Origin: Epiperipatus broadwayi | Lineage: Eukaryota > Onychophora > Udeonychophora > Euonychophora > Peripatidae | Reading direction: 5' to 3' | Assembly (NCBI GenBank): GCA_028023455.1 | Contig: JAQFVV010012435.1 | Span: 2,292,001-2,356,000 of the forward strand | Length of the DNA stretch: 64,000 nt | In this document: in pieces, positions 22,256 to 33,612 of the stretch | Position numbering within the stretch: the stretch's first letter is position 1 | How the letters are laid out: each line of letters opens with the position of its first letter | Made by a program: the position numbers and the translations under genes | The notes under the pieces: generated by a model | Told to the model about the DNA's origin: nothing | Databases searched by the model: none | Seen by the model: the letters and a program-made list of their open reading frames with translations, nothing else

Positions 22256-22556
22256 CCCCCCCCCCCCCAATTGTCGGAATTATATTATTGAAATTTTTTA
22301 CTTGCTTTGCCTATTTATTTTTAATTTCCTATTAAATTTTTAAAATATAAACCTACTGTATATAGTATTTTAATGTTCTTTTTTTTTTTTTTAATTTTTA
22401 ATCGACTATCACTTTATTGCTGTTTTCTTCTTCTTTGAAATCCATTTCCTATAATTTTTTTCTTAAGCATCTTTCTTTTGATATTAAATTAGAATGATTT
22501 CCATTGGGGGGGGGGGGCACTTTTTTAATATAATCGCCTTTATAGGTCCCCCCCCC
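22256..22556. repeat. Poly-C / poly-G tracts
   Basis: A C13 run at 22256-22268, a G12 run at 22506-22517 and a C9 run at 22548-22556 lie within 300 bp. The first two are complementary and could pair; the G run could form a quadruplex. Such runs are also error-prone in assemblies. Confidence 0.9.
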
Positions 22557-22656
22557 TCCTGTATTTGAATATACTCATATTCTTCAAAGTGTCTCCATAT
22601 CTGAACATTGTTTCTTCAGATTGCAAATGTTGATCTTTTTGTACAATGACTTTTTA

Positions 22657-22978
22657 TTATAAAGAAGGAACAAACCACCAGTCATGTGCTTTTACATGCA
22701 CTCACCCATGAGCATCAGTTTGATAAGTGTATGCTTATGCGTAAAACTTATCTGTATGTATTCTAACCTTTGCTCACCATGTTGAAATCAGGGCTTTAAT
22801 ATATTGTATGACTGAATTATAAATTGTTAATTGAATTGCACAAACTTATTCTGTAGAGGATATATATATATAAGTTCTAAGCACAAGTGTACACTTATGC
22901 TTTTCAATCTGGTGTTCACAGGAGAATGCATGTAAAATTATAAACATATATGACTGGAGGTTTGTTCTTTCTTTATAA
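22657..22978. mobile_element. Foldback element, ~320 bp
   Basis: TATAAAGAAGGAACAAACCA..AGTCAT at the left is mirrored by ATGACTGGAGGTTTGTTCTT..TTTATA at the right; inner parts (CATGTGCTTTTACATGCACT / GGAGAATGCATGTAAAAT) also pair partly. No ORF. Confidence 0.7.
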
Positions 22979-23419
22979 TATTGCATATGGCAGTCTGTGC
23001 TGTATAAATAATAGACTAATGATTTTTATATAAATTCATTATAAAAAGAGCTGTTCCCTACTGTTATATTGTTCATTATAAACTTCTATAATTTGTGGTT
23101 ACTAGAGGGTAGTGTGGTTTTAATTCCTGGACTTGTTTCTGGATTTGCCTTCTATCAGTGATAGTTTGGGATTTAAAACTGAATTCAGTGCATTTATTTA
23201 TCTGACAGCCACGTGAAACTTTTTTTTTATTATCCAGCTAATAGCATGAAATTGGAAGGAAAAAAAACAAGATTTTGAAACCATGCTTGTTTTAATAGTC
23301 ATATAGAACAGCAGTCAAGTGATTATAGATTTTAGTAACTTCAGTTCTCTTCTAACTATAGGATTCCTTTTTTATAAGAATATTGCTACAACTGATTCTT
23401 TAGCATACTATAGTATTAT

Positions 23420-23620
23420 ATACAATAGCAGCTATCTACTGTAGTGCCATTTATTGTAAACTTGAATAATTATTGATTATCAGATTGTACAATTTTTTAA
23501 TTCCCTTCCCAGACTGATTTCTGGCCTTTGTCTTTATCAATGAATACCATTTGTCAACCACTTATTACTCAAACTTACAATAGATGGCACTAGTGTAGAG
23601 AATCCTGTTTCTCGTTGCAA
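23420..23620. repeat. Degraded family C MITE-like repeat
   Basis: CTACTGTAGTGCCATTTATTGTAA and, inverted, TTACAATAGATGGCACTAGTGTAG bracket CAGACTGATTTCTGGCC and TTTATCAATGAATACCA, which resemble the family C core (CAGACTAGTTTCTGGCTTGTGG, TTGTCAGTGA). Considerable decay. Confidence 0.5.
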
Positions 23621-23629
23621 AATGGATGG

Positions 23630-25410
23630 AAGAAAATAATGTAGTGGGGGAAATGCAAGGAGGTTTTTTAGATCAGATAGGCATATAGGAGATAGTTTAT
23701 TTGTAGTTACACAACTTATGGATATGAGTAGGAATTCAGGTAGACAGTTATATATGAGTTTTATAGATATAGAGAAGGCATATGATAGAGTAAATTAGAA
23801 ATAGAGTATGTATAAGTTTAGCAAAGTTGGGAATGAATGAAGCTTTAGTGAATGTTATTAAGAAATTATATGAAAATAATTACTATACATATTAATTAGG
23901 GGATATGGAATCAGTTAAAGTTAAAAATGGGGTGGGACTAAGGCAAGGATGCCCTATGTCACCTATTTTGTATTTGTGGTATTTGAGTAAAATGAAGAGA
24001 GCAATAGAAAGACTAGGAAGAGGGATAGAGATACCGTTAATAGGTGGTAAGGGATTATATACATTGTTGGGTCTTTTTTTTTTGCAGAAGATGTCTTTTT
24101 GTGTGCAGAAAGAAGGGAAGATATGGAAGTTATGCTGAGGACATGCACAAGGGTGGGTAAAGATATGAGGTTAAATTTAGTGAAGAAAAATCAAATATAA
24201 TGATGGTGAATATTGGGGAAAGAGAAGACAAAGATTTCTTATTGAGGGATATAAAGTTAAGTGTGGTGAATAGATATAGTTATTTGGGAATCATCTTGAG
24301 TAATCAGAAAAATTGCTTGGATGAATGGGAGAAAAAATTGATAAATGAAGCAAAGAAAAAAAAAGGGATTGATAAAGAAATTAACAGTGTTTTCATATAA
24401 TAAATATGATGTAACTAGAATTGTATGGAAGGGAGTGGCAGTAGCAGGATTAACATATGGCAATGATGTGATATGTGTTAGTAATGGGGTATTAGATTAC
24501 TTAGAAAAAGTACAAAGGTATGTAGGAAGACATACATTAGGTGCAGAAGTGTGGTCAACAAAGGATGCAATTCAAGGAGAAATGGGATGGTCAAGTTTTT
24601 ATATGGGAAATGCAAAAAGCAAAATGTTTGATAGATTGCAGTTTGTGGATAATAAAAGCATAGCCAAAATAGTATTTATTTGGATTACAAGTAAAGGGCA
24701 GGCAACAAGATGGGTGAGAAAGGTAATGTGGTATGCAGAAGATGTACAAAAGGTGGGATGATTGTGTTAGGAGGATTGTTGAGTGTTATTATAGTGGTAA
24801 GGAGTGGGATAGAAGAATAGATGTATTAATAAAGAATAGGGAGTTGGAGAGATAGAGAACTAGTATGGAGAGTAAAATGAGTTTAAATATATATAGAAAT
24901 AAATGGAACATTGGGTGCGAGTTAATTTATGATAATAGTAAGGAAAGTAGTTTATTGTTTAAGGCTCGAATGGGATTTTTAGCAACAAAGGAATATACAC
25001 ATAATTGGAAAAATATGGGTGATTTAGTCTGCAAGTTGTGTGAATAAAGCATAGAAAATATTAGACATCTGTTACTTCAATGTAAATGTTTGGAAGCAGA
25101 AAGGGTACACATAATGAAGTTATGGAAGAATAAATATGAACAAAGTGATTATACAGAAAGTGAGTTATTGGTTTTTATGCTGGATTTGGGAAAAGATAAG
25201 GGGAATTTAGATATGAAGGCCATGCTGTTGACAAAGATTGTGTTGAGGAAATTGGATGGAGCATATTATGGGAAAACTTAGGGTGGAGAATGGAAAGGGA
25301 AGGTAAAGTGGCTAACAGGTTTCTCTGGGCATAGCTGCTGAGAGATTCCTGACTCCGTTTAAGGAGAAGTCACAGTACATCACATCATCACATTCCCAGT
25401 GTATTTTCAT
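23630..25410 (+). pseudogene. Degenerate LINE: reverse transcriptase to 3' tail
   Basis: Starts inside the RT. GGFFRSDRHIGDSLFVVTQL (23660 onward) leads to RQLYMSFIDIEKAYDRVN (motif A, to ~23798). After a stop and frame change come KLGMNEALVNVIKKLYENN and GVGLRQGCPMSPILY (motif B, ~23930-23970). Motif C reads FFAED near 24080, so the catalytic FADD has lost an Asp. Piece 24345-24761 (YVGRHTLGAEVWSTKDAIQG, GEMGWSSF) is the conserved post-RT region of this LINE group, and CKLCE..ENIRHLLLQC near 25035-25085 is the terminal C-x2-C..H-x4-C knuckle, split by a stop. The 3' tail (25312-25400) is shared with 8746-8860. Codon content is AT-rich like its surroundings. Confidence 0.85.
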
Positions 25411-25419
25411 TATGTATTT

Positions 25420-26410
25420 TGATGCTCTTTTAAAATCATAATTATTAGATATATATATAAAATAAAAAGTTTGTAATGCTCTATATTTTAACCAGAGATT
25501 TATCTTGAGCTGTAATATGGTTTAACAATATATTTTACCAAATTATTTATTTTGTATTCCTTATTTTTTTCAAGTACTGAAATTACATAAAAGCTCTTTT
25601 TTTAATACTTATATATATAATACTTATTTCTTTATTCTAATTTTTCAACTTTTTACTTTCGATATTTTATTGTAAAATGTTTGGTTGTTTGTTTTATTTA
25701 CTTTTACTTTTTTTTTTCTGCCATTATGTTAATTAGCGGATTTTCAAAGTTTCATAAATATAAATGTTTTTAATATATTTGTGGTAACGTTTATAATTAG
25801 GGTGTGATAATTGAATATCTGTCTGCCAACCTTATGATTCAAGATTCAAACTCATAATGGGTCTTTAACAGACTTTGGCATTTTACCCCAAATAGTTGGC
25901 CCACAATTGCAATAAGTAACCATAAAGTAATGGTCGGTAAATGAATATCTAATTTCCTCAAGAATGAAAGAGTACTTAAACCTTCACAAGTGGCAATATC
26001 CAAGCCTGATTGTGCTGTCCTTTTTTTTTACTGTTTCTCCATGAAACGTTATTGGAAAAATGTTTACCACACAATGGAATATTTAAAAACTATTTTAACT
26101 TTATATTATTCAAGATGACAATAGAATTGAAGAAGTGATTATTCTTGTGATAGTGAAAGAGTCTATTCTAGAACTCAAGTTCATTGGATCACAGTTTCAT
26201 TTCTTTATTTCACCACTTGAATTTCTCGTAAAACTCCAAGTTTTATATTAATACAGTAAAGCTGCAATATATATATAATCCCAGTGCTTAACTCTAAACT
26301 GAAATAAATATTCAAATATTAAATCACACCATATGGTTCAAGAAACTCAACATGACCCTCTGTGAAATAAATATTTTAAGAGTCTGTATTTCAAAATAGC
26401 CAGCCTCAAA
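25420..26410. other. Intron, AT-rich, nothing recognised
   Basis: No gene or clear repeat. A stretch at 25810-26030 has slightly higher GC but no open frame. Confidence 0.4.
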
Positions 26411-26413
26411 ATA

Positions 26414-26523
26414 CCCCACATCATTAAGAAATTCAGTATTGCCCTCCGTGAAATAATATATAAATATATTAGAGTCTGTATCTATTTCACAGAGGGCAAT
26501 GCTGAGTTCTTAATCATGTGGGA
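26414..26523. repeat. Short inverted repeat (hairpin), ~43-bp arms
   Basis: CCCACATCATTAAGAAATTC..GCCCTCCGTGAAATA is mirrored by TATTTCACAGAGGGC..GAGTTCTTAATCATGTGGG with a loop of about 35 nt. A third, weaker copy of ATGACCCTCTGTGAAATAAAT lies at 26350-26375. Confidence 0.85.
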
Positions 26524-29404
26524 TGATTTAATAATTGTATGTTTATATTTATTGTTCCAATATAGACTATTTCAACTATATAAGATCCAAAAAAATGTAA
26601 ATAAATAAAAATAAAAGCATTAAAATTTGTAAATTTTATAATACGCTGCAGTCCCTTTCTGTCTCAGAGTGGATGTACAGGTCATGTTTATTAATAACTT
26701 TTCTTCAGCTTACATTGAAATCTTTTTTTTTTTTATTCTTTATTATCCTTTGTGAATTTCTTATACACAATATTTCATGTAATAAAATGTTTTTTTTTTT
26801 AATAAAGGTAGAAGTTTTATGAAATTTAATAAAATTTATAAAGTATTTTTTTAAAGCTATAAAATGAAATTTATCTATTTAACCGAGGCAGATTACAGAA
26901 TCCTAAATCATTTTTATATTGCATTAGAAAGGTTGGAGTTTGAAGAGTTTGGATGAGAGTATGGAGTGGGTGATGGCAAGCAGTGGTGACTATAGATTCC
27001 CAAGTCTATCCAGACTTAAAACAACAAAACAATTAGAGAGTCCATAGTCTCTGATAATAAGATTGTTATTTCATTTTTGTAGGGGGAGGGATTATGGGAA
27101 AAAAAATTGTCCAGGGTGCATTTAATTTTGATGAAAGTCTGACATTTTGTCATTCATTTTATTTAAAAATAAGGATGTGGTATAGTATTTTTTTTTGAAT
27201 GAATGCAAATGAGTGAACACACAAAAGTAAATATATATGTAAATATGCTCTCTCAGTTTATTATATTAATAACTTCATTATGTTTAATATTTTTTACACT
27301 ATAATCTTAATTTGTATATGCATACTATAAATATAGAAAAGCGTCTATTGTAATCAAAGCTTGTCAACAAAACATGAACTATTGCATATGATATACAATG
27401 ACTTGAAGTGAGCTTGGAAATAATTATAGTGAATATCATGACTTACATTGTATTATATAAAATGATGAATTAAAAATAGTTTGAACATTTTTTGCATATA
27501 GTAATGGAAGTAGATTTTTGTACTTGAAATATCTACTATTATTTTTGAGAACTGGTAATAATAAAAAGGGAAATGAGTTGGATTAAATGACTAAGATAAA
27601 GGAAAATGCTTATTGTGTAAATAATGAAATTAAAACGGGGCAGGGGGGGGGTGCGGCTGTCAAATGTGTTGGAAAATTATTAGCAAGATTTTGTCCTTTT
27701 ATAGGAAAGGGGATATGCATAATGATATATAATTCATTTTTTTCATAAGCTTGTATGTATATTTATTCTATTATTATATAATCTATATGAGTGTGTAAGT
27801 GTCCTTGTGTGTATAATATTAGGATAACTTTGTTTTAAATAATCATAAAATAATTCTCAATTGGAATTTTAAACTCTTGGTATAATTTTAAAAAAAAAAC
27901 AGATTTTTAAAATTATATTTTTTCTTTTTAAGATACTTAACGCCATTGCTATGGAAATAAAATCTTCACTTGATTGATAAATTTATCATCATTCTATACA
28001 ATTTGTTTTTTAATGTTTACATTATATATGGGTTGTTTTTTGTTTTTTTAAAAAAAAACTACTGGAATATTTAGAATCTTCAACCAACATGACATTTTAT
28101 TTAAATTTCATGTATATATTCTATTTTATACTATTCTGTCATATATTTATGTTGTTACACAGTAATATAAAAATATTGTAAATGATAAGGTGCGTGTGTG
28201 CCGTTTTTTTTTTTTTTAGCATAAAATTTTCATTTTATTTCAAATGTTTAGGAGAAAAGTGTCGCGAAAAAAAAGTATTTTGCGGAAAATACTTAATCAT
28301 TAAGTTGATAAACTTTATGTAAATACAATTTTCGAAATGTAAAAGCTATATGCAATTATGTCATTGCTTTTTATATAAAGAAAATATTAAACCGTATGTA
28401 CTCAAAATGCATTAAAGTTATATATTATTGATATTTTCTCTGTGTAGAAAGCAGTGAGATTGTATGTGTGTCTATGTGTTTTTGAGTATATATAATTTGA
28501 TACTTTTTTTTAACTTAAATTTGCAGGCTTTCTTGTGCTCAATATTTTATCTAATTAGTTTGCATATATTTTCATCTGCTTTATTAATGTGTGTGTGTGT
28601 ATCATCTTTATTAGCATCTGTTCAATAATTATTACTATGACCAATTTATCTCCTAATGGAAAAAATAAAGATTGAAAGTAAAACGAAAGACAAAGGTTTT
28701 ACAATAACTATATACTCACATATATCACATGCTTGTTTTAAAAGTTTGTTAACTTTTCATACTGGTTTTAATGCAGAATTTTTTTATTTTTAAAAGATTT
28801 CAACACTTTGTGTCTATCCAACATTCTACATCTTCCAATAAAAACAATTAATAATGAATAGCTTTAAAGTGGCTTTGGGGTAATTTTTATAATGTAAATA
28901 GAAGCTATCTCACTCCTATGAAAATCATTCTCAAGTTAATCTTCAAATTTCTATTTTAAAAATCTGACAATTTATTTCAGTGATGTACTTTTGCAACCGC
29001 TTTTTTGTTATATTGATAAAGTGCAAGTTCATGTTTTACATCCATACAATAAATTTGGCAGAATGAAGCCTTTTACATGATGAATTTATTTTAAATAGTG
29101 ATATCAGTGTAAAGTGATAGCCTGTGTTATAATATGTTAAATTTAGCAGTGTTGACAATAGAGTTTGTAACAAATCTCAACATCTAAAGCTATTTTTTTT
29201 TATCTAAAAAGTTATCAAGATATATTTAAATTTATTCGCATTTTCAAGATGATAATTATCCAAGAGTAAAAAGGGGCTTGAATTTGATGCTAAAACAAAT
29301 AGATTGCAATCAAAGTTTTAAGAGAATTTATTAGAATATTTTTGAATTGATAAGAATAGCACAATATCAACATGCTTTAAAATGAGGAATCAGAAGTTTG
29401 TCAA
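26524..29404. other. Intron, AT-rich, no gene seen
   Basis: Contains a G8 run near 27642, an A-rich and T-rich patch near 28030-28070, and short TG repeats near 28590. No supported coding sequence. Confidence 0.4.
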
Positions 29405-29405
29405 A

Positions 29406-29499
29406 CATTGGTGGGCTAGAGGTTAGCATAGTTACCTTCCAAGCAGCTAGCCCAGGTTCGCTTCCTGGTCAATGCACTTGACATATGAAAAAAAAAAAG
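29406..29499 (+). mobile_element. tRNA-derived SINE, family A
   Basis: CATTGGTGGGCTAGAGGTTA (A box) and CCCAGGTTCGCTTCCTGGTC (B box, GGTTCGCTTCC) with CCTTCCAAGCAGCT between, and an A-rich tail after GACATATG. Short (~90 bp), similar to class II tRNAs (Ser/Leu type) in box spacing. Confidence 0.8.
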
Positions 29500-29939
29500 A
29501 TAAAGTTAATGATATTTTTTAATAATACAAGTAAACTCCACCATTAAATCTACTTTGCATCTTAAAACTGGTTTGTGACTTTTTTATAACTATTCCAAAA
29601 TGGTTGTCATTAATGATAACAAAGTTGGATTTATCATATATGCTTTTTCATACCAATTCTTATTTTAAATGTCTCAACTTTTTTACACCTGTGGACACAC
29701 AGTTGTTTTCAACCATTGCTATAAATTTTCTCAGTTAAGTGAATTAATTTACCAAATCCATAAAACCAATATACAAATTACACATTTGTCTACATCACCT
29801 TTTCTTAGATTTATTTGACCACAAAAGCCACATTTCTGTAGTGTTTCTTGTTTTTCTAGACCACACTTTCTGGCAAGCACTCATTTGTGACTTGATTCAA
29901 TCTATTAATGATCACTCGCCACATGCATGCAATTTATTT

Positions 29940-30010
29940 ACTATATTCAAATGTAACCTGACAGTTTTGACTATTCAACAGTCTTTTTCAAAACTTATAT
30001 TAAGATATTA
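29940..30010 (-). repeat. Family D fragment
   Basis: AGTTTTGACTATTCAACAGTC then TTTTTCAAAACTT is the core seen at 14530 and 18200; GACTATTCAACAGTC is a short near-palindrome. Confidence 0.5.
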
Positions 30011-30451
30011 TACATGCGGATTAATGAAACTGTCAGCTGATATTTGAAAATATTAAACAAATTGTATGTATTAAATACATGTGGGAAGTGATTATTGTTG
30101 TTGTCATAGTTACGTTTACTATAATATTAGCAAATGCAAAAAAGACGGAGAACAACAGTGGATCATTTTATTATAATTCTTTATAAAACTTTTGCTAAAA
30201 TAATTAAAAATGATGATGATAAAACTTATTTTCTATAGCATTTTTATAAAGTGGAGCCATAGAAACATCCTTAAAATTAGGTGGCATGACATCATAATTT
30301 CATATAATACTAAAAAAATTTCAATAGTTTTCAAGATGACATATTACTACCATATTTTAAAACTTCTCTAGTATTCCATTAGTATTTGTAGCCATTCCAT
30401 TTATAAAATGAATATTTTTACATAAATGCAATATCAGTCATTTAAATTATT

Positions 30452-30558
30452 GTCAAGCGTTGGTGGTCGAGTAGTCAGCCCAGCTGCCTTATAAGCAGTT
30501 GTCCTGGGTTTGCAGGTTCGCTTCCCAGCCGATGCTTTGACACATGAAGAAAAAAAAA
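30452..30558 (+). mobile_element. tRNA-derived SINE, family A
   Basis: CAAGCGTTGGTGGTCGAGTA, GCCTTATAAGCAGTTGTCCT, GCAGGTTCGCTTCCCAGCCG, GCTTTGACACATGAAG and an A tail. The best copies at 37461 and 51271 share GCCGATGCT..GACACATGA. Confidence 0.85.
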
Positions 30559-30559
30559 T

Positions 30560-31541
30560 TATTGTGTATCAAAATATTTTGTTCTAGTTATCCCTATCAC
30601 ATAAAAGGGACCAACATGCTGATTTAATATATATTTTTATGTTATTTTTCCTTGTTTCAAAAAAAAGTATCTAAAGTGGCCATTATCAGATGGTTCTTTT
30701 GTCAGTTCAGTTTTAATCCATCAATCATTAAGTCTTTTTGGCGGTTGTTGATCTTCTGCCTTGCCTTGCCTATGCAGCTTCATGTCTGTTTTATTATTTT
30801 ACCAGATAGAATTCTTCATGTTTTCTTTGAATAAAATCATTAATACAATTACTGTCAGAGAATCTATCAGAATTTTTTTTAGTGAACCCCAAAATAGATA
30901 AATTCATATTTACAACATCCTTTAAAAATGAACCTGAAAAATCCACATTGTCAATTTTAGGGTTCTACTGTTATTAAGATTTAGCATGACTAGCATATAC
31001 TGCCAAAGAATGAACATTTAATTTTTGAGATAGGATTTATCATTTTTTAACCTCAAAGTTTACTAATCACTAAGTAACTATTTGCTCCTAAAGATGCACA
31101 TATAATAGTAACATCTTTTACATTCTAACTTGTAATCTGTGAAATTTTATTATTTAGAACATAGGTGTCTACAGGTTTACTTGTATAGAAAATAATTGAA
31201 TAATTTAAAACCAAATTTATGGCTTTCATTAATATATTTTATAATGTTCCAAATAGTGAAAATATATATGCGAATATTTTAGGAAAGAGTTAAAAACATA
31301 AATTTTACTGGGTGTTAGTATTAACAGCATTTATAATTTATTTATTGTGGTGTTTAAATTTAATATTTAATGCATGATATTAATTCAATGTGTTTAATAT
31401 TTTTCTATATTTTTATTTATTCAAAAGCTAATATTTTTACAAAGTGCATAAGCTAGTTGGTTCTATAATTATGCATGTATAAGAGATATAGATATAAATT
31501 TTTTAGTTATGTTTGTTTACATATTGTATTTATTTTTAAAG
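30560..31541. other. Intron upstream of the 31542 exon
   Basis: AT-rich; two TGCATG words at 31371-31376 and 31472-31477, 70 and 170 nt before the exon. No repeat recognised. Confidence 0.4.
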
Positions 31542-32873
31542 GCTCTACTTTACCAACGTCACCACAAAGTACATCTGATAATGCGATTCCTGAAGATATC
31601 CCTAACAGCATTCCTGTTTTTGGTAAGAACTTTTCTTCTTGTAGCTTCAGGCCCACACAATGGCAGATTATTATTATTTTTGTTTTGTTTTTATTTGCAT
31701 AATATAATTATTACTTATTTATTTAATTAGTTTTTTTAAAAAAAAACCGCAACCTATTCATTGCTCAGTCTTCATTTGAGTTTTATCTTTTCTTTTTGCT
31801 ATGTTTTTTTTTTTGTTGTTGTTGTTCTTAAGCCTTGTCTTCATTTATCATTATGTTTTAGCTTTAATTGCTTATAAGATTGGTTGCTTTTCTGGTTGCG
31901 GTGTGTATGTTTATATATCATAAAATATGTATATATTTGTTTATGCTTCAGAAGCTAAGCTTGCATGCTTAATAATGTATTCTTGTGATTTAGTTTAATC
32001 TAATTAGGGATTCTTCAGTAATTTGCTCTCTTCATATAAAAATTACTGACTTATTTTAAATAAAATGAATTAAAATTTAAAATCTTTAGATAGATGTCAA
32101 ATTTCTCCCCTCTTCCTCATAGGGAAATTTCAAATTGTTTTTTTTTTATTATTATTTATACACTTTATTTATAAACAAAATATTTTTTAGTATTGTTATT
32201 TTTGTTTCTTTTGTAAAGAAAAACCAAAGACAAATTAATTTTATTAATAACCAATGTAAATTTCCAAACACCTTGGATTTTAATGAGATAAGATTAAAAG
32301 GGTAGGCTTTGTTGGGGAAAAGCACCCCATTTTTTTTTTCCAAAACATTTTTTAATTTGATTAGACCACATTTTTAAAAAATCTTTCTTTTTCCTTTGTT
32401 ATATTTTGTTTTCTGCCATATGCATGATGGCCACTTATTTCCTTTTATATGCTGCCTTTTATATCTAGTTATTTGTGTATTTTTGAGTTAATTTTAAAAA
32501 AGATAAGTATTTAATACTTATTAAAATATAACTATTTGTAAATAAATATCTAAAGTAATTTTTATTGTTAATAATATTGTATTTCACTGCAAGCTACTGT
32601 CTATTGGCTGTGCTTGTTTTCTTACATTTCATGCGCTGTATCAAATGTTTAATAACCTGTGCACTCGCAAATATTTCTTTGCTCAGTTAGCTTTGTCTTC
32701 TGTTTTTCATTTAGCCATTGTGGTTTAAGCCTTACTACAAGCAGAATAAGTTATTTACCAAAAGCTATTTTTTTAAAAAATATTATATGTATATATAAAA
32801 ATTATATATAGATATGTATATCAGAAAATACAACTAATAAAAGTAGAGTGTGCTGGTTTGCTTTCAATGCATG
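31371..32873 (+). promoter_or_regulatory. Cluster of five TGCATG words around a stalk exon
   Basis: TGCATG occurs at 31371, 31472, 31962, 32421 and 32868, two upstream and three downstream of the 31542-31622 exon. TGCATG is the binding word of Rbfox splicing factors, which tend to promote inclusion from downstream and skipping from upstream. Elsewhere in the window I count roughly one per 2-3 kb. Confidence 0.35.
31542..31622 (+). CDS. Sema1a: Semaphorin-1A stalk exon, 81 nt, symmetric phase 1
   Basis: A short coding exon is inferred from splice sites and phase. The acceptor is TTTTTAAAG and the donor is G|GTAAGA. Read in phase 1 (first two bases complete a codon, last base starts the next) it gives 26 full codons without a stop: STLPTSPQSTSDNAIPEDIP, then NSIPVF. 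Its final G joins the TA that opens the exon at 54470 to make a Val codon, so the frame runs straight into the membrane exon. The peptide is rich in Ser, Thr, Pro, Asn and acidic residues, as expected for an extracellular stalk that may be O-glycosylated. Because 81 is a multiple of three and both ends are phase 1, skipping it would keep the frame. Five TGCATG words lie within 1.3 kb of it. Confidence 0.77.
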
Positions 32874-32954
32874 ACTGTTACTAACAATAGCTTTTTTTGT
32901 TTAATTTTTGTTTTTATTTATTTATGTTTTTTCTGTTGTTTTGTTTTATTTTAA

Positions 32955-33086
32955 ATATGTATACATATCACTAACTGGGATCTTCGTGACTTGGGAAAGG
33001 ATAAACGCGGCAATCCCAAGGTGTTTGGATTAGACCATCATTCATTTGTTCATTACTGTTTAATTTTGTTTTTGTTACTTTTTTAA
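32955..33086 (+). other. Small GC-rich island with a 43-codon open frame
   Basis: The stretch around 32970-33045 is far richer in GC than its surroundings. In + frame it reads TNWDLRDLGKDKRGNPKVFG then LDHHSF; the - strand is also open (TPWDCRVYPFPSHEDPS). CTTGGGA and TCCCAAG form a 7-bp stem with a 17-nt loop holding ACGCGG. There is no usable AG acceptor just upstream, so it does not fit as a Semaphorin exon. It could be a fossil of a retrocopy or a small structured RNA; I do not recognise it. Confidence 0.3.
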
Positions 33087-33225
33087 TTCCTAAAGTGTTG
33101 TTTGAACATCATTCTAGATCTTCCTAATACGTATATGCTTAAATATTACAATAGTAAGATAAATTGCAAATATAATCAAAATCTATTTTGTCAATTTTTA
33201 TAGACGAGTATATATATATAGTTAA

Positions 33226-33544
33226 TATAAACAATGAGGATTGCCAATTCCTCTACAAGCTTTATGATAAATGCTTAGCCAGAGCCAGCACTTAAAATAT
33301 CTCTGTCAGGAATCCCCTACCCCTGCCCATGGTTTCGTGCTTTGGCACTCCTCAGAGAGGTGTCAGGGTAGGTTCAGACTAGTGTCTGAACCTACCCTGA
33401 CACCCCTCTCTGAGGAATGCCAAAGCATAAAACCATGGTCAGAGGTTTGGGAAGGGGTTCCTGACAGAGATATTTTAAGTGCCGGTTCTGGCTAAACATT
33501 TATCATAAAGCTTGTAGAGGAATTGGCAATCCTCATTGTTTATA
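33226..33544. mobile_element. 319-bp near-perfect palindrome (foldback MITE)
   Basis: The left arm from TATAAACAATGAGGATTGCC pairs over its whole ~155 bp with the right arm ending GGCAATCCTCATTGTTTATA. The centre is GGTTCAGAC/TAGT/GTCTGAACC. Differences are few (for example GAATCCCCTACC against GGAAGGGGTTCC). GC is higher than the surroundings. The 74-codon frame across it is not a gene. Confidence 0.95.
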
Positions 33545-33612
33545 ACTTACAAGCTTAAGAGATAGGGTCATGTGATCTATGATTCTTATTTTGACTATTT
33601 AGTTAATATGTT

